DNA from: CAZJAT01 sp964544145
GTDB taxonomy: Bacteria > Hydrothermota > 32-111
DNA length: 41,483 nucleotides
NCBI GenBank assembly: GCA_964544145.1
Contig: CAZJAT010000016.1
Span: 1-41,483, forward strand
Reading direction: 5' to 3'
Position numbers and translations under genes: made by a program. The notes beneath the pieces are model-generated. The model searched no databases and was not told the origin of the DNA. It saw nothing but the letters and a program-made list of their open reading frames with translations. Positions 18,345-26,940 of the stretch are shown here, in pieces. Each line of letters begins with the position of its first letter. The first letter of the stretch is position 1.

Positions 18345-19436
18345 ATGAAGTATTTCTTAGCATTAATTTTTATAATACTGGTTTTTATGTACATTTTTTC
18401 ATACTTAATTATGAATAAAAGTACAAAAAGACGTTATGCATTCTACCTATCAGAAATATTTTTTATATGTTCAGGTTTCCTGCTGAGCATACTGTTCACC
18501 GGAATTCAGGATTATGATTTTGTCAACTATATGCGCACCTTTGCTCTTATACTTATGACAATAATTGCTTTTACAGTATCAATCCAGTTCAGGAACAGAC
18601 AAATCAAGCGTATTCCCCGAATATTCCCGATTATATCAGCAATAGCAATCATATCATTTTCATTAATTCTATTTGTCATATTCAGCATAATTATGGATGC
18701 CAACATACTTTATCTAATCTTTTTTATTGCCTTATCCGGCATATCATATACATTTATTAATGTAAAGAAATCCTCACATATGAATAAATTCATCTACACC
18801 GGTCTGATAACACCGATTATTTATGTCGGAGCTGGTTTTATAGTATTAATAATATCAATGATTAACAGTCACATTCCATTTAATAATTCAATATTCTTGT
18901 TTGTTTTAATATTTATTATTACATCAATGCTTGCTAAATATCTGGCACAGATTCTACGTATAAGCGAATGGATTATCTTCATACTGGCTACATCATTGAT
19001 CCTCACTTCAGTATCAATGCACTACATGATATTACCTATGTTCACTGCTTTTATACTGGGTTATATTATTACAAATGGGTCATTTGCATATGCCGATAAA
19101 TTTGAAAAAACATTCATTAACAGTGAAAAGCCGGCATTCTTCCTGCTGCTGTTTATCGCCGGTACATTCCTGCATTTTGATATATATACAATAATTATAT
19201 TTCTCATATTTCTGCTGTTTAAAATAATGATTTTTATTCCATTCTTCGGAACAATATTCAAGGATTACAAGAAATCATTCTCAACAATAGGTATTAGCGG
19301 TTTTGAATTTATTATATGCTTTTCTCTTTTTTTGATGAACATAATTTCATCTGAAATGCTTACAGGATTCATCATATTCATGCTGATTTCACAATTAATA
19401 CAATTTGGAGTTATATATGGCTATGATAATAAGTGA
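18345..19436 (+). CDS. CPA2-like membrane protein lacking the ion-binding Asp
   Basis: This 363-residue protein has about 11-12 membrane helices. It is a diverged relative of the following antiporter gene: NKFIYTGLITPIIYVG (147 onward) aligns with NKFTYTILGITIIKDV there, and the later segments with TAFILGYIITN and FIAGTFLHF also correspond. At the position of the neighbour's Lys-Asp pair it has Tyr160-Val161, so the transport aspartate is missing. It may be a regulatory or dimerising partner rather than a working antiporter. The ATG lies 6 nt after a TATAAT box with no ribosome site. The gene overlaps its neighbour by 20 nt. Homology is inferred by eye from aligned segments. Confidence 0.65.
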   Translation: MKYFLALIFIILVFMYIFSYLIMNKSTKRRYAFYLSEIFFICSGFLLSILFTGIQDYDFVNYMRTFALILMTIIAFTVSIQFRNRQIKRIPRIFPIISAIAIISFSLILFVIFSIIMDANILYLIFFIALSGISYTFINVKKSSHMNKFIYTGLITPIIYVGAGFIVLIISMINSHIPFNNSIFLFVLIFIITSMLAKYLAQILRISEWIIFILATSLILTSVSMHYMILPMFTAFILGYIITNGSFAYADKFEKTFINSEKPAFFLLLFIAGTFLHFDIYTIIIFLIFLLFKIMIFIPFFGTIFKDYKKSFSTIGISGFEFIICFSLFLMNIISSEMLTGFIIFMLISQLIQFGVIYGYDNK

Positions 19437-20712
19437 AATTCTGCTCTTGGCTTTATCCATATTTTTATATAAAATTACAGGCAGCCTTATTCATACTCCC
19501 TTTCATTCACTAATCCATCTGGGTTTTATTGTTATTATTGCGATACTTACAGGGCGTGTCTTCAAGCGCATGCATTTGCCTGTTATAACCGGTTATATGA
19601 TAGCAGGCCTTATTATCAGCCCATTCACCTTCAAATTGAGTCCTATTGAGTATATAAATGATTTCAAGCTTATTGATTATTTTGCAATCACATTCATTGG
19701 CATGCAGGCAGGCAGCGAGATGTCTATGAAGATACTGAGACGTGATTTTAAGAAAATTTTTATAATATCATTCCTTGTTATTCTTATCTCATCCATTGGT
19801 ACATTCTTTGCACTATTTTTATTCAAGAAAATGATAATGGACCTGTTGGGTATTAGCAGACATATAATGTATATATTTCTCTTCCTTGCAGTATTTCAGA
19901 TTGCTAAATCACCTGTAACAACTATTGCAATAATCAATGAATCCAATGTCAGGAACAAATTTACATATACAATTCTGGGAATTACCATTATCAAGGATGT
20001 TATACTTGTCTTCCTCTTTGCAATAGTCATTGCATTTGTTGAATTATCTCTATCAGTTCATGGAGGATTATCCTTCACTCATTTCATTCCTGTACTGACA
20101 GAACTTTTCGGTTCAATGATACTTGGTTTTATTATAGCTTTGATTCTTATTATGTATATGAAATTCATTGATCTGAATTCATCATTGATTATTCTTATAT
20201 TTGCTTTTCTGATATCACTTATGGGAGATACAATTCATATTAATCCTCTAATAACAGGTATTGCTGCTGGTTTCCTCATAAATAATTTTTCTGACAAACA
20301 CAAACAATTTGATAAAACCCTATCTTCACTAAGTCCCTACATATATATTCTATTCTTCCCAATGGCAAGTGCGGTATTGGATATATCAGTTATTCCGGGA
20401 GTGATTTTTATTATACTGTTTCTCCTTGTTCTCAGAAAAATCTTCCTATTTCTATCATTTGGCATTGCCTATAAAATAACAGATATGGACAGGTTCACAC
20501 TTAAGCATGGATGGATGGGACTTATAAATCAGTCAGGCATTACACTGGCATTGGCAATACTTATTCAGCGTACAATGTATTCATTCAATCTGAATAGTAT
20601 TGGCGATTATATTAAAACAATTGCAATTGCTTCCATAATAATAACAGATTTTTACGGACCTCCTCTCTTTAAATATGCTGCGCTTAAAAGCAGAAAATTC
20701 TTCACTCCCTGA
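19417..20712 (+). CDS. CPA2-type Na+(K+)/H+ antiporter
   Basis: This 431-residue inner-membrane protein has the cation/proton antiporter pattern: LPVITGYMIAGLIISP in an early helix, AKSPVTTIAIINE before the core, and GLINQSGITLALAI near the C-terminus, close to the GLxxQAGxTLGLA motif of bacterial exchangers. It has no C-terminal nucleotide-binding (TrkA-N) domain. The core acidic position reads Lys193-Asp194 where most members have Asp-Asp or Asn-Asp. The ATG at 19417 has a GGAG site 6 nt upstream; a TTG at 19405 lies before that site. It overlaps the upstream relative, and its stop is 1 nt from the converging GT4 gene. Confidence 0.82.
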   Translation: MAMIISEILLLALSIFLYKITGSLIHTPFHSLIHLGFIVIIAILTGRVFKRMHLPVITGYMIAGLIISPFTFKLSPIEYINDFKLIDYFAITFIGMQAGSEMSMKILRRDFKKIFIISFLVILISSIGTFFALFLFKKMIMDLLGISRHIMYIFLFLAVFQIAKSPVTTIAIINESNVRNKFTYTILGITIIKDVILVFLFAIVIAFVELSLSVHGGLSFTHFIPVLTELFGSMILGFIIALILIMYMKFIDLNSSLIILIFAFLISLMGDTIHINPLITGIAAGFLINNFSDKHKQFDKTLSSLSPYIYILFFPMASAVLDISVIPGVIFIILFLLVLRKIFLFLSFGIAYKITDMDRFTLKHGWMGLINQSGITLALAILIQRTMYSFNLNSIGDYIKTIAIASIIITDFYGPPLFKYAALKSRKFFTP

Positions 20713-20713
20713 T

Positions 20714-21811
20714 TCATCTGCTCATTAATTTAGCACACATATTTCTGAAGTCAAATCCCCTCAGCATATTATCAGAATAATGTGTTTCATAATGAATAAT
20801 GTCCCTAATTCCCTTTTCAACTGCATCTCTGTTATTCTCTGTAACAGTAATCCCTATAGCATGTTTATGTATAAAGTGTGATGCCTCACAGTGAGGACCA
20901 ATATATAGAATAGGTTTCTTCATGAGCATATAATCAAATATCTTTGAAGTAAATATATTCTCTTCATTCTCAGCTTCAAATGATATAAGGATAACACCTG
21001 CAGCAGATCTGCATATTGATTTCAACATTTCCGCCCTGTTCAGAATACCCTCATTAATTGTATTGTGCGGCAGGACATTTTCTAAATCATCCCCTGCAAA
21101 TTTCAGTTTTATATCATCCATTTCACTCATTATTTTAAAGAAATTATCATTATTTCTCAATCTGTCAATCTTGCCGGTATAAATAATTGTATTACTTTCC
21201 GTTACATTACAATCTCCGGCTTCATTAAAATCAATCATATTATAAATTGTATCAGCATGAATATTGTGTCTATGTTTCAGTATTTTTGAAATTCCCTCGG
21301 TTGCAGCATATATATATTTGAACCTTTTAATGGAAAATGCCTCATACTGTCTGTCAAGGAAATATAAGAACCATCCGCCATATTCCTGAAGAGCACCCCC
21401 TGCCCACACATCCCTCATATCAATCTCAATTCTGCTACTCAGATATCGGTTTAATGAAAAGAAAATTAATAATGAGAAGGGAGGTGCAGATATAATAATT
21501 CTGTCATATCTCGAATGTATCCTCTTTACTGTATTCCAGACCCTTATACCCCACATTATCATTGTATCGGGAAATATATTGTATTTTCTCAGGAAACGAA
21601 ATCTTCTTCTGGTTTTTACTGTATTCGCTCTATTCAGTAATCTTTCACCATTCAGTGAAATCCTGTCTGCACTGATAATATCGCATTGATAATTGTGCTC
21701 TTCTAAATATTTCTTGAAAAAAAATACCCTTCTCCCGCCTCCATAAGAAAATGGCGGATAAGCATAATATGAGATAAGTAATGCTCTACGAGATTTTTTT
21801 CTTGAGTTCAT
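20714..21811 (-). CDS. GT4-like glycosyltransferase
   Basis: This 365-residue GT-B glycosyltransferase shows the N-terminal open loop (YYAYPPFSYGGGRRV, about 15-29), an ISAPPFS stretch and a C-terminal donor domain with IIYTGKIDRLRNN, FAGDD and a nucleotide-binding region. The usual E-x7-E motif is replaced by ENIFTSKIFDYM. This resembles GT4 enzymes acting on capsular or envelope glycans. Donor and acceptor are unknown. It overlaps the tetratricopeptide-like gene by 26 nt and is the last gene of its operon, converging on the antiporter gene with no room for a separate terminator. Confidence 0.78.
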   Translation of the reverse strand: MNSRKKSRRALLISYYAYPPFSYGGGRRVFFFKKYLEEHNYQCDIISADRISLNGERLLNRANTVKTRRRFRFLRKYNIFPDTMIMWGIRVWNTVKRIHSRYDRIIISAPPFSLLIFFSLNRYLSSRIEIDMRDVWAGGALQEYGGWFLYFLDRQYEAFSIKRFKYIYAATEGISKILKHRHNIHADTIYNMIDFNEAGDCNVTESNTIIYTGKIDRLRNNDNFFKIMSEMDDIKLKFAGDDLENVLPHNTINEGILNRAEMLKSICRSAAGVILISFEAENEENIFTSKIFDYMLMKKPILYIGPHCEASHFIHKHAIGITVTENNRDAVEKGIRDIIHYETHYSDNMLRGFDFRNMCAKLMSR

Positions 21812-22739
21812 TTGCTTTATTAATAAAATCTTTTAATCTGCCGTCAATACTGATATATTTTTCCATACTCAGAACCTTTTCAATATATTCCATTGATTGA
21901 GTATTCATATTGAGTTCCTTGAAACATAATGCTTTATTGTATCTGACATATGCGATATTGTAATATGTCATTTCCTGATATTGCATAATATTATTCTCAA
22001 GTATATTCAGATACTGCAATGCACTTTCATAGTCCTCCGCATCAAGAAGAATCTTTATCCTCGTAAATAGAAACATACGGTTTGACGGGAATGCTTTCAG
22101 CAGTATATCAGAATAAATGAGAGCAGTATCATACTGTTCTTCCATTGAATAGATTATTGCAAGCATATCATAAGCAGGATATTTTGTGAACAGCCCTCTC
22201 TCAGCAGCCAGCTTAATTTCATTTTTACCGGCCGTATTTTTACCAAAACCCATAAGAAACTTGCCCTTAAAATAATCAATTATGCCATTTGAAAGATATG
22301 CATCATATAATGTAGAATCCTTATCCAGTGTTTTATTAAAATATGAAGATGCTTTCAATCCATGCTGTAAAGCACCTGTATAATTGCGTTTCATTGCCAG
22401 GTATGATGATTTTTGAAAATATGCTCCGCCTACAAAAAACATAATCATTGCATCATCAGAATTCCTGTTTTTGATTATTGCCTCATAGAGATTATAAAAC
22501 TCATTCTCCAATGTGTCTGTTTCAAAGTCACTCATATATGTTCCCAGTATTGACATTTTCATATATTCACCGGCAACCTGATTGATATTCATTATAGAAT
22601 CAGATACTGATAATGCGCTGTCATAATTTGATGAATAGAGATAATTAAGCATTGTTCTCATTGCATCAGAATGCTTGTATTCAGATGCATTTGTTATAAT
22701 AAACAGTGCTGATAAAAAAATAATTAATGTTCTTTTCAT
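21786..22739 (-). CDS. Secreted tetratricopeptide-like protein
   Basis: This 317-residue protein has a signal peptide (MKRTLIIFLSALFIITNA). After it come repeated helical pairs with Ala/Tyr/Leu spacing like TPR units, for example around SALSVSDSIMNI, DTALIYSDILLKAFPSN and ESALQYLNILE. No enzymatic motif is visible. It probably resides in the periplasm or outer envelope and may act as a scaffold. It overlaps UbiA by 4 nt (ATGA) and the GT4 gene by 26 nt. Function is unknown. Confidence 0.7.
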   Translation of the reverse strand: MKRTLIIFLSALFIITNASEYKHSDAMRTMLNYLYSSNYDSALSVSDSIMNINQVAGEYMKMSILGTYMSDFETDTLENEFYNLYEAIIKNRNSDDAMIMFFVGGAYFQKSSYLAMKRNYTGALQHGLKASSYFNKTLDKDSTLYDAYLSNGIIDYFKGKFLMGFGKNTAGKNEIKLAAERGLFTKYPAYDMLAIIYSMEEQYDTALIYSDILLKAFPSNRMFLFTRIKILLDAEDYESALQYLNILENNIMQYQEMTYYNIAYVRYNKALCFKELNMNTQSMEYIEKVLSMEKYISIDGRLKDFINKANELKKKIS

Positions 22740-23674
22740 ATAGGATACCTTATGTTAAACCTCTGTTTATAATAAACCCTCATAGCTGTCAAAGTCAATA
22801 TATTCATTAAAAGGAAATACGGAAATATTATACTGAGTATCAGACTCAATATGGGAGCAGATAATTGAACTGAAATTTTCACTGCTTTTATATTATTCTT
22901 TATTAGCGCAAACAGATACAGGGGCAGCGAAATGCCGGCTGCAATAATAATTGGAATATCCTTAATGATTACAGCACTTGCCAGTGACATCATCATCAGT
23001 ATCAGGGATAATATTGCAGCATTTCTGAATCCGAGGAAAACACCTGTTGTCAACGCATTCACAGCTTTATCACCTTCATAATCCATCAATGTTGTATTTA
23101 TAAATACAGCACCCATTGAAAAAAGATATGGTAATGTAAATTTCAAATAATGCAGTTGAAAGGAATTTCCTGTAGATTCAAACCCAATAATCACAGCTAT
23201 CAATCCATAGCCGATAACATTATCAAATAAATCAGCAAATGGTCTTCTCTTTAATTTGAATGGCGGAACGGAATACATATAACCGAGAACAAATGACATC
23301 ATGAACAGGATTTTCACTGTGATGGAGAACTCTGCTGCTGCCCATATGCCAATTAATGAAATAAGGGTAAGCGCTGCAGCATATATCTTCGCATTTGCCA
23401 GGCTGATTATCCCATGCGGAAGTATATGAAGCTTATTGTTTATGCGGTCAGTATCTACATCAACAATTTGATTGATAACATAAACAGCTCCCATCAGAAA
23501 TGAGTACAATAAAAGCAATGAAAGTATTCTCGGTATATTGCTCATATTAAACATAATTGCATCTCCATTTACCCTGTAGGCAATAAATACACCTGCAAAG
23601 TAGAATGTCCATAGAGCAATCATTATGGATGGCCTTAGTAAGAATATATAATCAAATACATTAGAATGTTTCAT
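22736..23674 (-). CDS. UbiA-family prenyltransferase
   Basis: This 312-residue integral membrane protein has about nine helices and both aspartate motifs of the UbiA superfamily: NQIVDVDTD starting at Asn68 (NDxxDxxxD type, Asn68/Asp72/Asp76) and a later MDYEGD. Such enzymes attach a prenyl chain to an acceptor within the membrane, including quinone rings, phosphoribose (as in decaprenyl-phosphoribose synthesis) and glycerol phosphate. The context between a deacetylase and glycosyltransferases favours a lipid-carrier or surface-lipid role over quinone synthesis, but no quinone gene is visible to test this. It overlaps both neighbours by 4 nt. Confidence 0.85.
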   Translation of the reverse strand: MKHSNVFDYIFLLRPSIMIALWTFYFAGVFIAYRVNGDAIMFNMSNIPRILSLLLLYSFLMGAVYVINQIVDVDTDRINNKLHILPHGIISLANAKIYAAALTLISLIGIWAAAEFSITVKILFMMSFVLGYMYSVPPFKLKRRPFADLFDNVIGYGLIAVIIGFESTGNSFQLHYLKFTLPYLFSMGAVFINTTLMDYEGDKAVNALTTGVFLGFRNAAILSLILMMMSLASAVIIKDIPIIIAAGISLPLYLFALIKNNIKAVKISVQLSAPILSLILSIIFPYFLLMNILTLTAMRVYYKQRFNIRYPI

Positions 23675-24519
23675 AATTTAATAACCTCTGAGAATCTTGC
23701 AAACCAATTAATAATACGTCCTTTTGTTTCTTCATGTCCATACAGGAAAAGGGGGGCGCGCTTAATAATTATTTTGAAATCCGCAATTGTATCAATAATA
23801 TATATTGAGTTTCTGCCCATTGCATACCTGTTTAGGCGCCTGTTATCTCTGCTGTATGATGCAAAAGCACCTGAATAACCGCATTCTTTAACTTTCCTGA
23901 TTACCCTATCATTATACAAACCATATGGATATAAAAGATACTGCACAGGTTTTCCGGTAATCAATTCAAGCATATTCTTAGACTCTTTTAATTCATATTC
24001 AAGTTTATTGTCACTAAGTTTTCTCAGGTCATAATGATTCATTGTGTGGGATATAATTTCAAAACCATTATCAGATAACATTTTAATCTGTTCTTCATTC
24101 ATATGCATGAATGACCCATTTCCCCTGTCCCAATGATTTTTTTTGCCAATATATCCTGCAACAGGTGCTATTACACCTTTCTGGCCAAATTCTTTCATTA
24201 TGGGATATGCAAATGTAAATACTGATTCATAGGCATCATCAAAAAATATACTTATTGATTTAACATTGTCTTTGTTATTGATATTTTCTTCAATACAGAC
24301 TGTTTTGAATTTATTATTATGTAATTCAGTCATGAATGCTCGGAATTGAGCAGGAAAAACAAATGTTCCTCCAAATTCAGGTTTCAAACTGATTTTATGA
24401 AAACTGATAATACGCGGTTGTCCTGTTGGTGCTCCACCTGTTCTTATATACCAAATTATCCACCCGGCAATATAGAATATTGGAATAATTAAAAGTATAT
24501 AATAGTTAATATAAATCAT
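23671..24519 (-). CDS. Membrane-anchored polysaccharide deacetylase (CE4)
   Basis: This 282-residue protein begins with a signal-anchor helix (about 4-24). CE4 features are FFDDAYESVF (the TFDDG-type metal/base motif), SHTMNHYDL (S/THxxxH metal-binding motif) and the LLYPYG stretch. It would remove N- or O-acetyl groups from a polysaccharide at the outer face of the inner membrane. The ATG at 24519 starts 1 nt after the stop of the PimA-like GT4 gene; ATG 24540 is an equally plausible start with a 20-nt overlap, and neither has a strong ribosome site. Confidence 0.85.
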   Translation of the reverse strand: MIYINYYILLIIPIFYIAGWIIWYIRTGGAPTGQPRIISFHKISLKPEFGGTFVFPAQFRAFMTELHNNKFKTVCIEENINNKDNVKSISIFFDDAYESVFTFAYPIMKEFGQKGVIAPVAGYIGKKNHWDRGNGSFMHMNEEQIKMLSDNGFEIISHTMNHYDLRKLSDNKLEYELKESKNMLELITGKPVQYLLYPYGLYNDRVIRKVKECGYSGAFASYSRDNRRLNRYAMGRNSIYIIDTIADFKIIIKRAPLFLYGHEETKGRIINWFARFSEVIKL

Positions 24520-24520
24520 T

Positions 24521-25693
24521 TCATTTTTCCATTTCCTCATTTCTCTTTGCCATAATTTCCCTGTAATAATCAAGTACATCCTCAGTAACATTTGACCAGG
24601 AAAATCGCTGTGCAATCTGCAATCCGTTTTCAATGAGATTTCTTCTTACATCAGCATCTTCTATTACTTCGAGTATACCTTCTGCCAATTCCTTTGGATC
24701 TTTCGGTTTGACAAACAATGCATTATGTTTATGACGCGCTATCTGCCTATACCCTCTTATTCTGCTTGCTACAATTGGAGTACCGGATGCCATGGCTTCA
24801 AGCAGAACAATACCGAAACTCTCTCCTCCTGTTGCAGGTGAAACAAAAATATCAGCAGTTTTATAATATAATGGTAATAATTCTGCATCTACATAATCCT
24901 CAAATACAATATAATCCATGGCTTTTTCACTTATTGCCATTTTATAATAATTTTTCAGGAACCCCTTCCCCACTACTATAAGACGCACATTTTTATTCTT
25001 TTCAATAATTCTGTCCATTGCCTTGTACAGATATTTTATACCCTTTCTGGGGTCATGTCTCCCTACAAACAAAAGATTTATTTTTCCATCATCAAATTTT
25101 TTTAATATCTGATTATCCGAACTGAATCTCTTAATATTAACACCATTGGGTATAATCCTGTAATCAGCAGGAAAATATTTCTTAACTGACCTTTCGGCTT
25201 CCTTTGATACAGCTATGGGGCCATGTATTCTCCTGAAGATCTTAGATAATGGTGACTGCAGGGCTGAATAACCAATTGAATGATTGTGAGCTGCATGAAA
25301 TGTCACTATATTGGTGCTGTTTGAGAGATAGAGCGTCAATAAAGGCAGCGTGGGGGCAAGAGAACCATGAACATGAATAATATCATATTTTTCCCTGTTA
25401 AGCAGTGTATTGACTTGATTGAACATACCTATACCAATTGTAATCTGAGAAAATGATTTATTGGCAGGCACACTAATAGAATGCCCGAATCTCTTTATGT
25501 CCGTTGCAATATGTGTTTTATCTGAAAATGATTTACCTGTAAGTATATGAACACAATGTCCCTTCTTTTTCATCTCAATATATAGATTATGAATATGTTC
25601 CGGAATGCCGCCCGGCAAAGGGTAATACATATCTGAAACAAGGAGAATCTTCAAATGCTCCTTATTGGGGTCAATTGAATTCTTATTTATCAT
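24521..25693 (-). CDS. GT4 glycosyltransferase, PimA-like
   Basis: This 390-residue GT-B enzyme has SDMYYPLPGGIPEHIHNL near residues 19-36, NIVTFHAAHN, PNGVNIKRF, LLFVGRHDPRKG and the catalytic/donor motif GGESFGIVLLEAMASGTPIVAS (intact E-x7-E). The pattern closely follows phosphatidylinositol alpha-mannosyltransferase PimA and related GDP-mannose or UDP-sugar-dependent enzymes. In this operon it directly follows an acyltransferase of the LpxL/PatA type, as PimA follows PatA in actinobacteria. No CDP-alcohol phosphatidyltransferase is in the window, so the acceptor lipid is not known. It overlaps the acyltransferase gene by 11 nt. Confidence 0.88.
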   Translation of the reverse strand: MINKNSIDPNKEHLKILLVSDMYYPLPGGIPEHIHNLYIEMKKKGHCVHILTGKSFSDKTHIATDIKRFGHSISVPANKSFSQITIGIGMFNQVNTLLNREKYDIIHVHGSLAPTLPLLTLYLSNSTNIVTFHAAHNHSIGYSALQSPLSKIFRRIHGPIAVSKEAERSVKKYFPADYRIIPNGVNIKRFSSDNQILKKFDDGKINLLFVGRHDPRKGIKYLYKAMDRIIEKNKNVRLIVVGKGFLKNYYKMAISEKAMDYIVFEDYVDAELLPLYYKTADIFVSPATGGESFGIVLLEAMASGTPIVASRIRGYRQIARHKHNALFVKPKDPKELAEGILEVIEDADVRRNLIENGLQIAQRFSWSNVTEDVLDYYREIMAKRNEEMEK

Positions 25694-26507
25694 TATCTGC
25701 CTCCCAATTCATATCAAAAGCGAACCATTCTTCTGGCCTCGCTTTAATTTTTTCCACAAGTGCATTTATAGACAATTGTGCATCATCCCTGATCTTTCCT
25801 ACTGAATTTACCAGTGTCATATCACAGCCATATCTGAATCTCTCATTATTCATTCTATAAAATACTCCCACATAAATAGGCAGTTTATATCTCTTACTGA
25901 AGAAATATGGACCCTTGGGAACCAAAGCCGGTTTATTCCCGAACATTACTGAAATGCCATTATGTGTGATATCCCTATCTATCAGTAATATAGGAATCTT
26001 TCCGGCTTCTATTGAACTATTGAGTTTAAGGCTTACAGCATGGTCTTCCAGCCTAAGTACTTCCATAGAAGCGGATGATCGCATCTTCTCAAACAATTTA
26101 TACATTCTCTCCCCAGGACCCTCGCCCTCAGCTATTGTAACTCCCCTGTATCCTATTGATGTTATATAGAGACCGCCAAGTTCCCAATTGCCGAAATGAG
26201 CGGTAAGAAGCATGAATTGCTCATCAGGCATAGCACATGTATTCTGTGTTATTTTTATTAAATCGCGTTTTCTCATATAGAATAATTTAATAAAATCAAT
26301 ATAATTGATTATCATATTCACAAATGTATTTTTTGGATTGAAATCTTCCGCACCTGCAGTTCTTAGATTACTGTCAATGGCATTAATACGCCAATTCTTA
26401 CTGAGAAATATCATATTCCCCACTAATAGAGCAAATCTGTCTGTAACATAATATGCTGTAAAAGGCAAAAGAACAGTAAGCAGTCTGAACATCAGATATC
26501 TAATCAT
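25683..26507 (-). CDS. LpxL/HtrB-family (PatA-like) lipid acyltransferase
   Basis: This 274-residue protein of the lysophospholipid acyltransferase superfamily has the catalytic HFGNWE (His104-Glu109, the Hx4D/E motif), an N-terminal hydrophobic anchor and an IDRDITHNGISVMFG stretch. It would transfer a fatty acyl group onto a lipid A precursor, or onto a phosphoinositide mannoside as PatA does. Adjacency to a PimA-like transferase makes the second type attractive, but lipid A acylation is not excluded. It overlaps dut by 8 nt. Confidence 0.83.
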   Translation of the reverse strand: MIRYLMFRLLTVLLPFTAYYVTDRFALLVGNMIFLSKNWRINAIDSNLRTAGAEDFNPKNTFVNMIINYIDFIKLFYMRKRDLIKITQNTCAMPDEQFMLLTAHFGNWELGGLYITSIGYRGVTIAEGEGPGERMYKLFEKMRSSASMEVLRLEDHAVSLKLNSSIEAGKIPILLIDRDITHNGISVMFGNKPALVPKGPYFFSKRYKLPIYVGVFYRMNNERFRYGCDMTLVNSVGKIRDDAQLSINALVEKIKARPEEWFAFDMNWEADNDK

Positions 26508-26940
26508 CTCTCTTCCCGGTGTGTCCGAATCCTCCGCTGTTCCTCACTGTATCAGATATGCCGGATTCAATGAATTGCGCCTTCATTACCGGTGCAAATA
26601 TCATCTGAGCAATCCTATCATGTAATTTAATTGTATAATGTTTGTCAGACATATTATGCATAATAATCATCACCTCTCCTCTGTAATCACTGTCAATTGT
26701 ACCTGGGGAATTCAATATAATGAGATTGTGTTTTAATGCAAGTCCGCTTCGGGGTCTTATCTGACATTCAAATCCTTCAGGTATTTCCATATATATGCCT
26801 GTATGAACAAGCTTTGTATCATGCGGATTGATTACTATATCTTCTGATGCATATACATCTGCTCCTGCAGCCCCATCGGACATATAGACAGGTGTTTTTG
26901 CATTCTCATCTTTTCTGATATTTATATTTATTTCATTCAT
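26500..26940 (-). CDS. dut: Deoxyuridine 5'-triphosphate nucleotidohydrolase
   Basis: This 146-residue trimeric dUTPase hydrolyses dUTP to dUMP and pyrophosphate, limiting uracil in DNA and supplying thymidylate synthesis. All five family motifs are visible: AGADVYA, PRSGLALKH, GTIDSDYRGEV with the catalytic Asp, RIAQMIF and the C-terminal RNSGGFGHTG. It overlaps the M16 peptidase gene by 4 nt. The pnp-M16-dut order is conserved in many bacteria. Confidence 0.96.
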   Translation of the reverse strand: MNEININIRKDENAKTPVYMSDGAAGADVYASEDIVINPHDTKLVHTGIYMEIPEGFECQIRPRSGLALKHNLIILNSPGTIDSDYRGEVMIIMHNMSDKHYTIKLHDRIAQMIFAPVMKAQFIESGISDTVRNSGGFGHTGKRDD

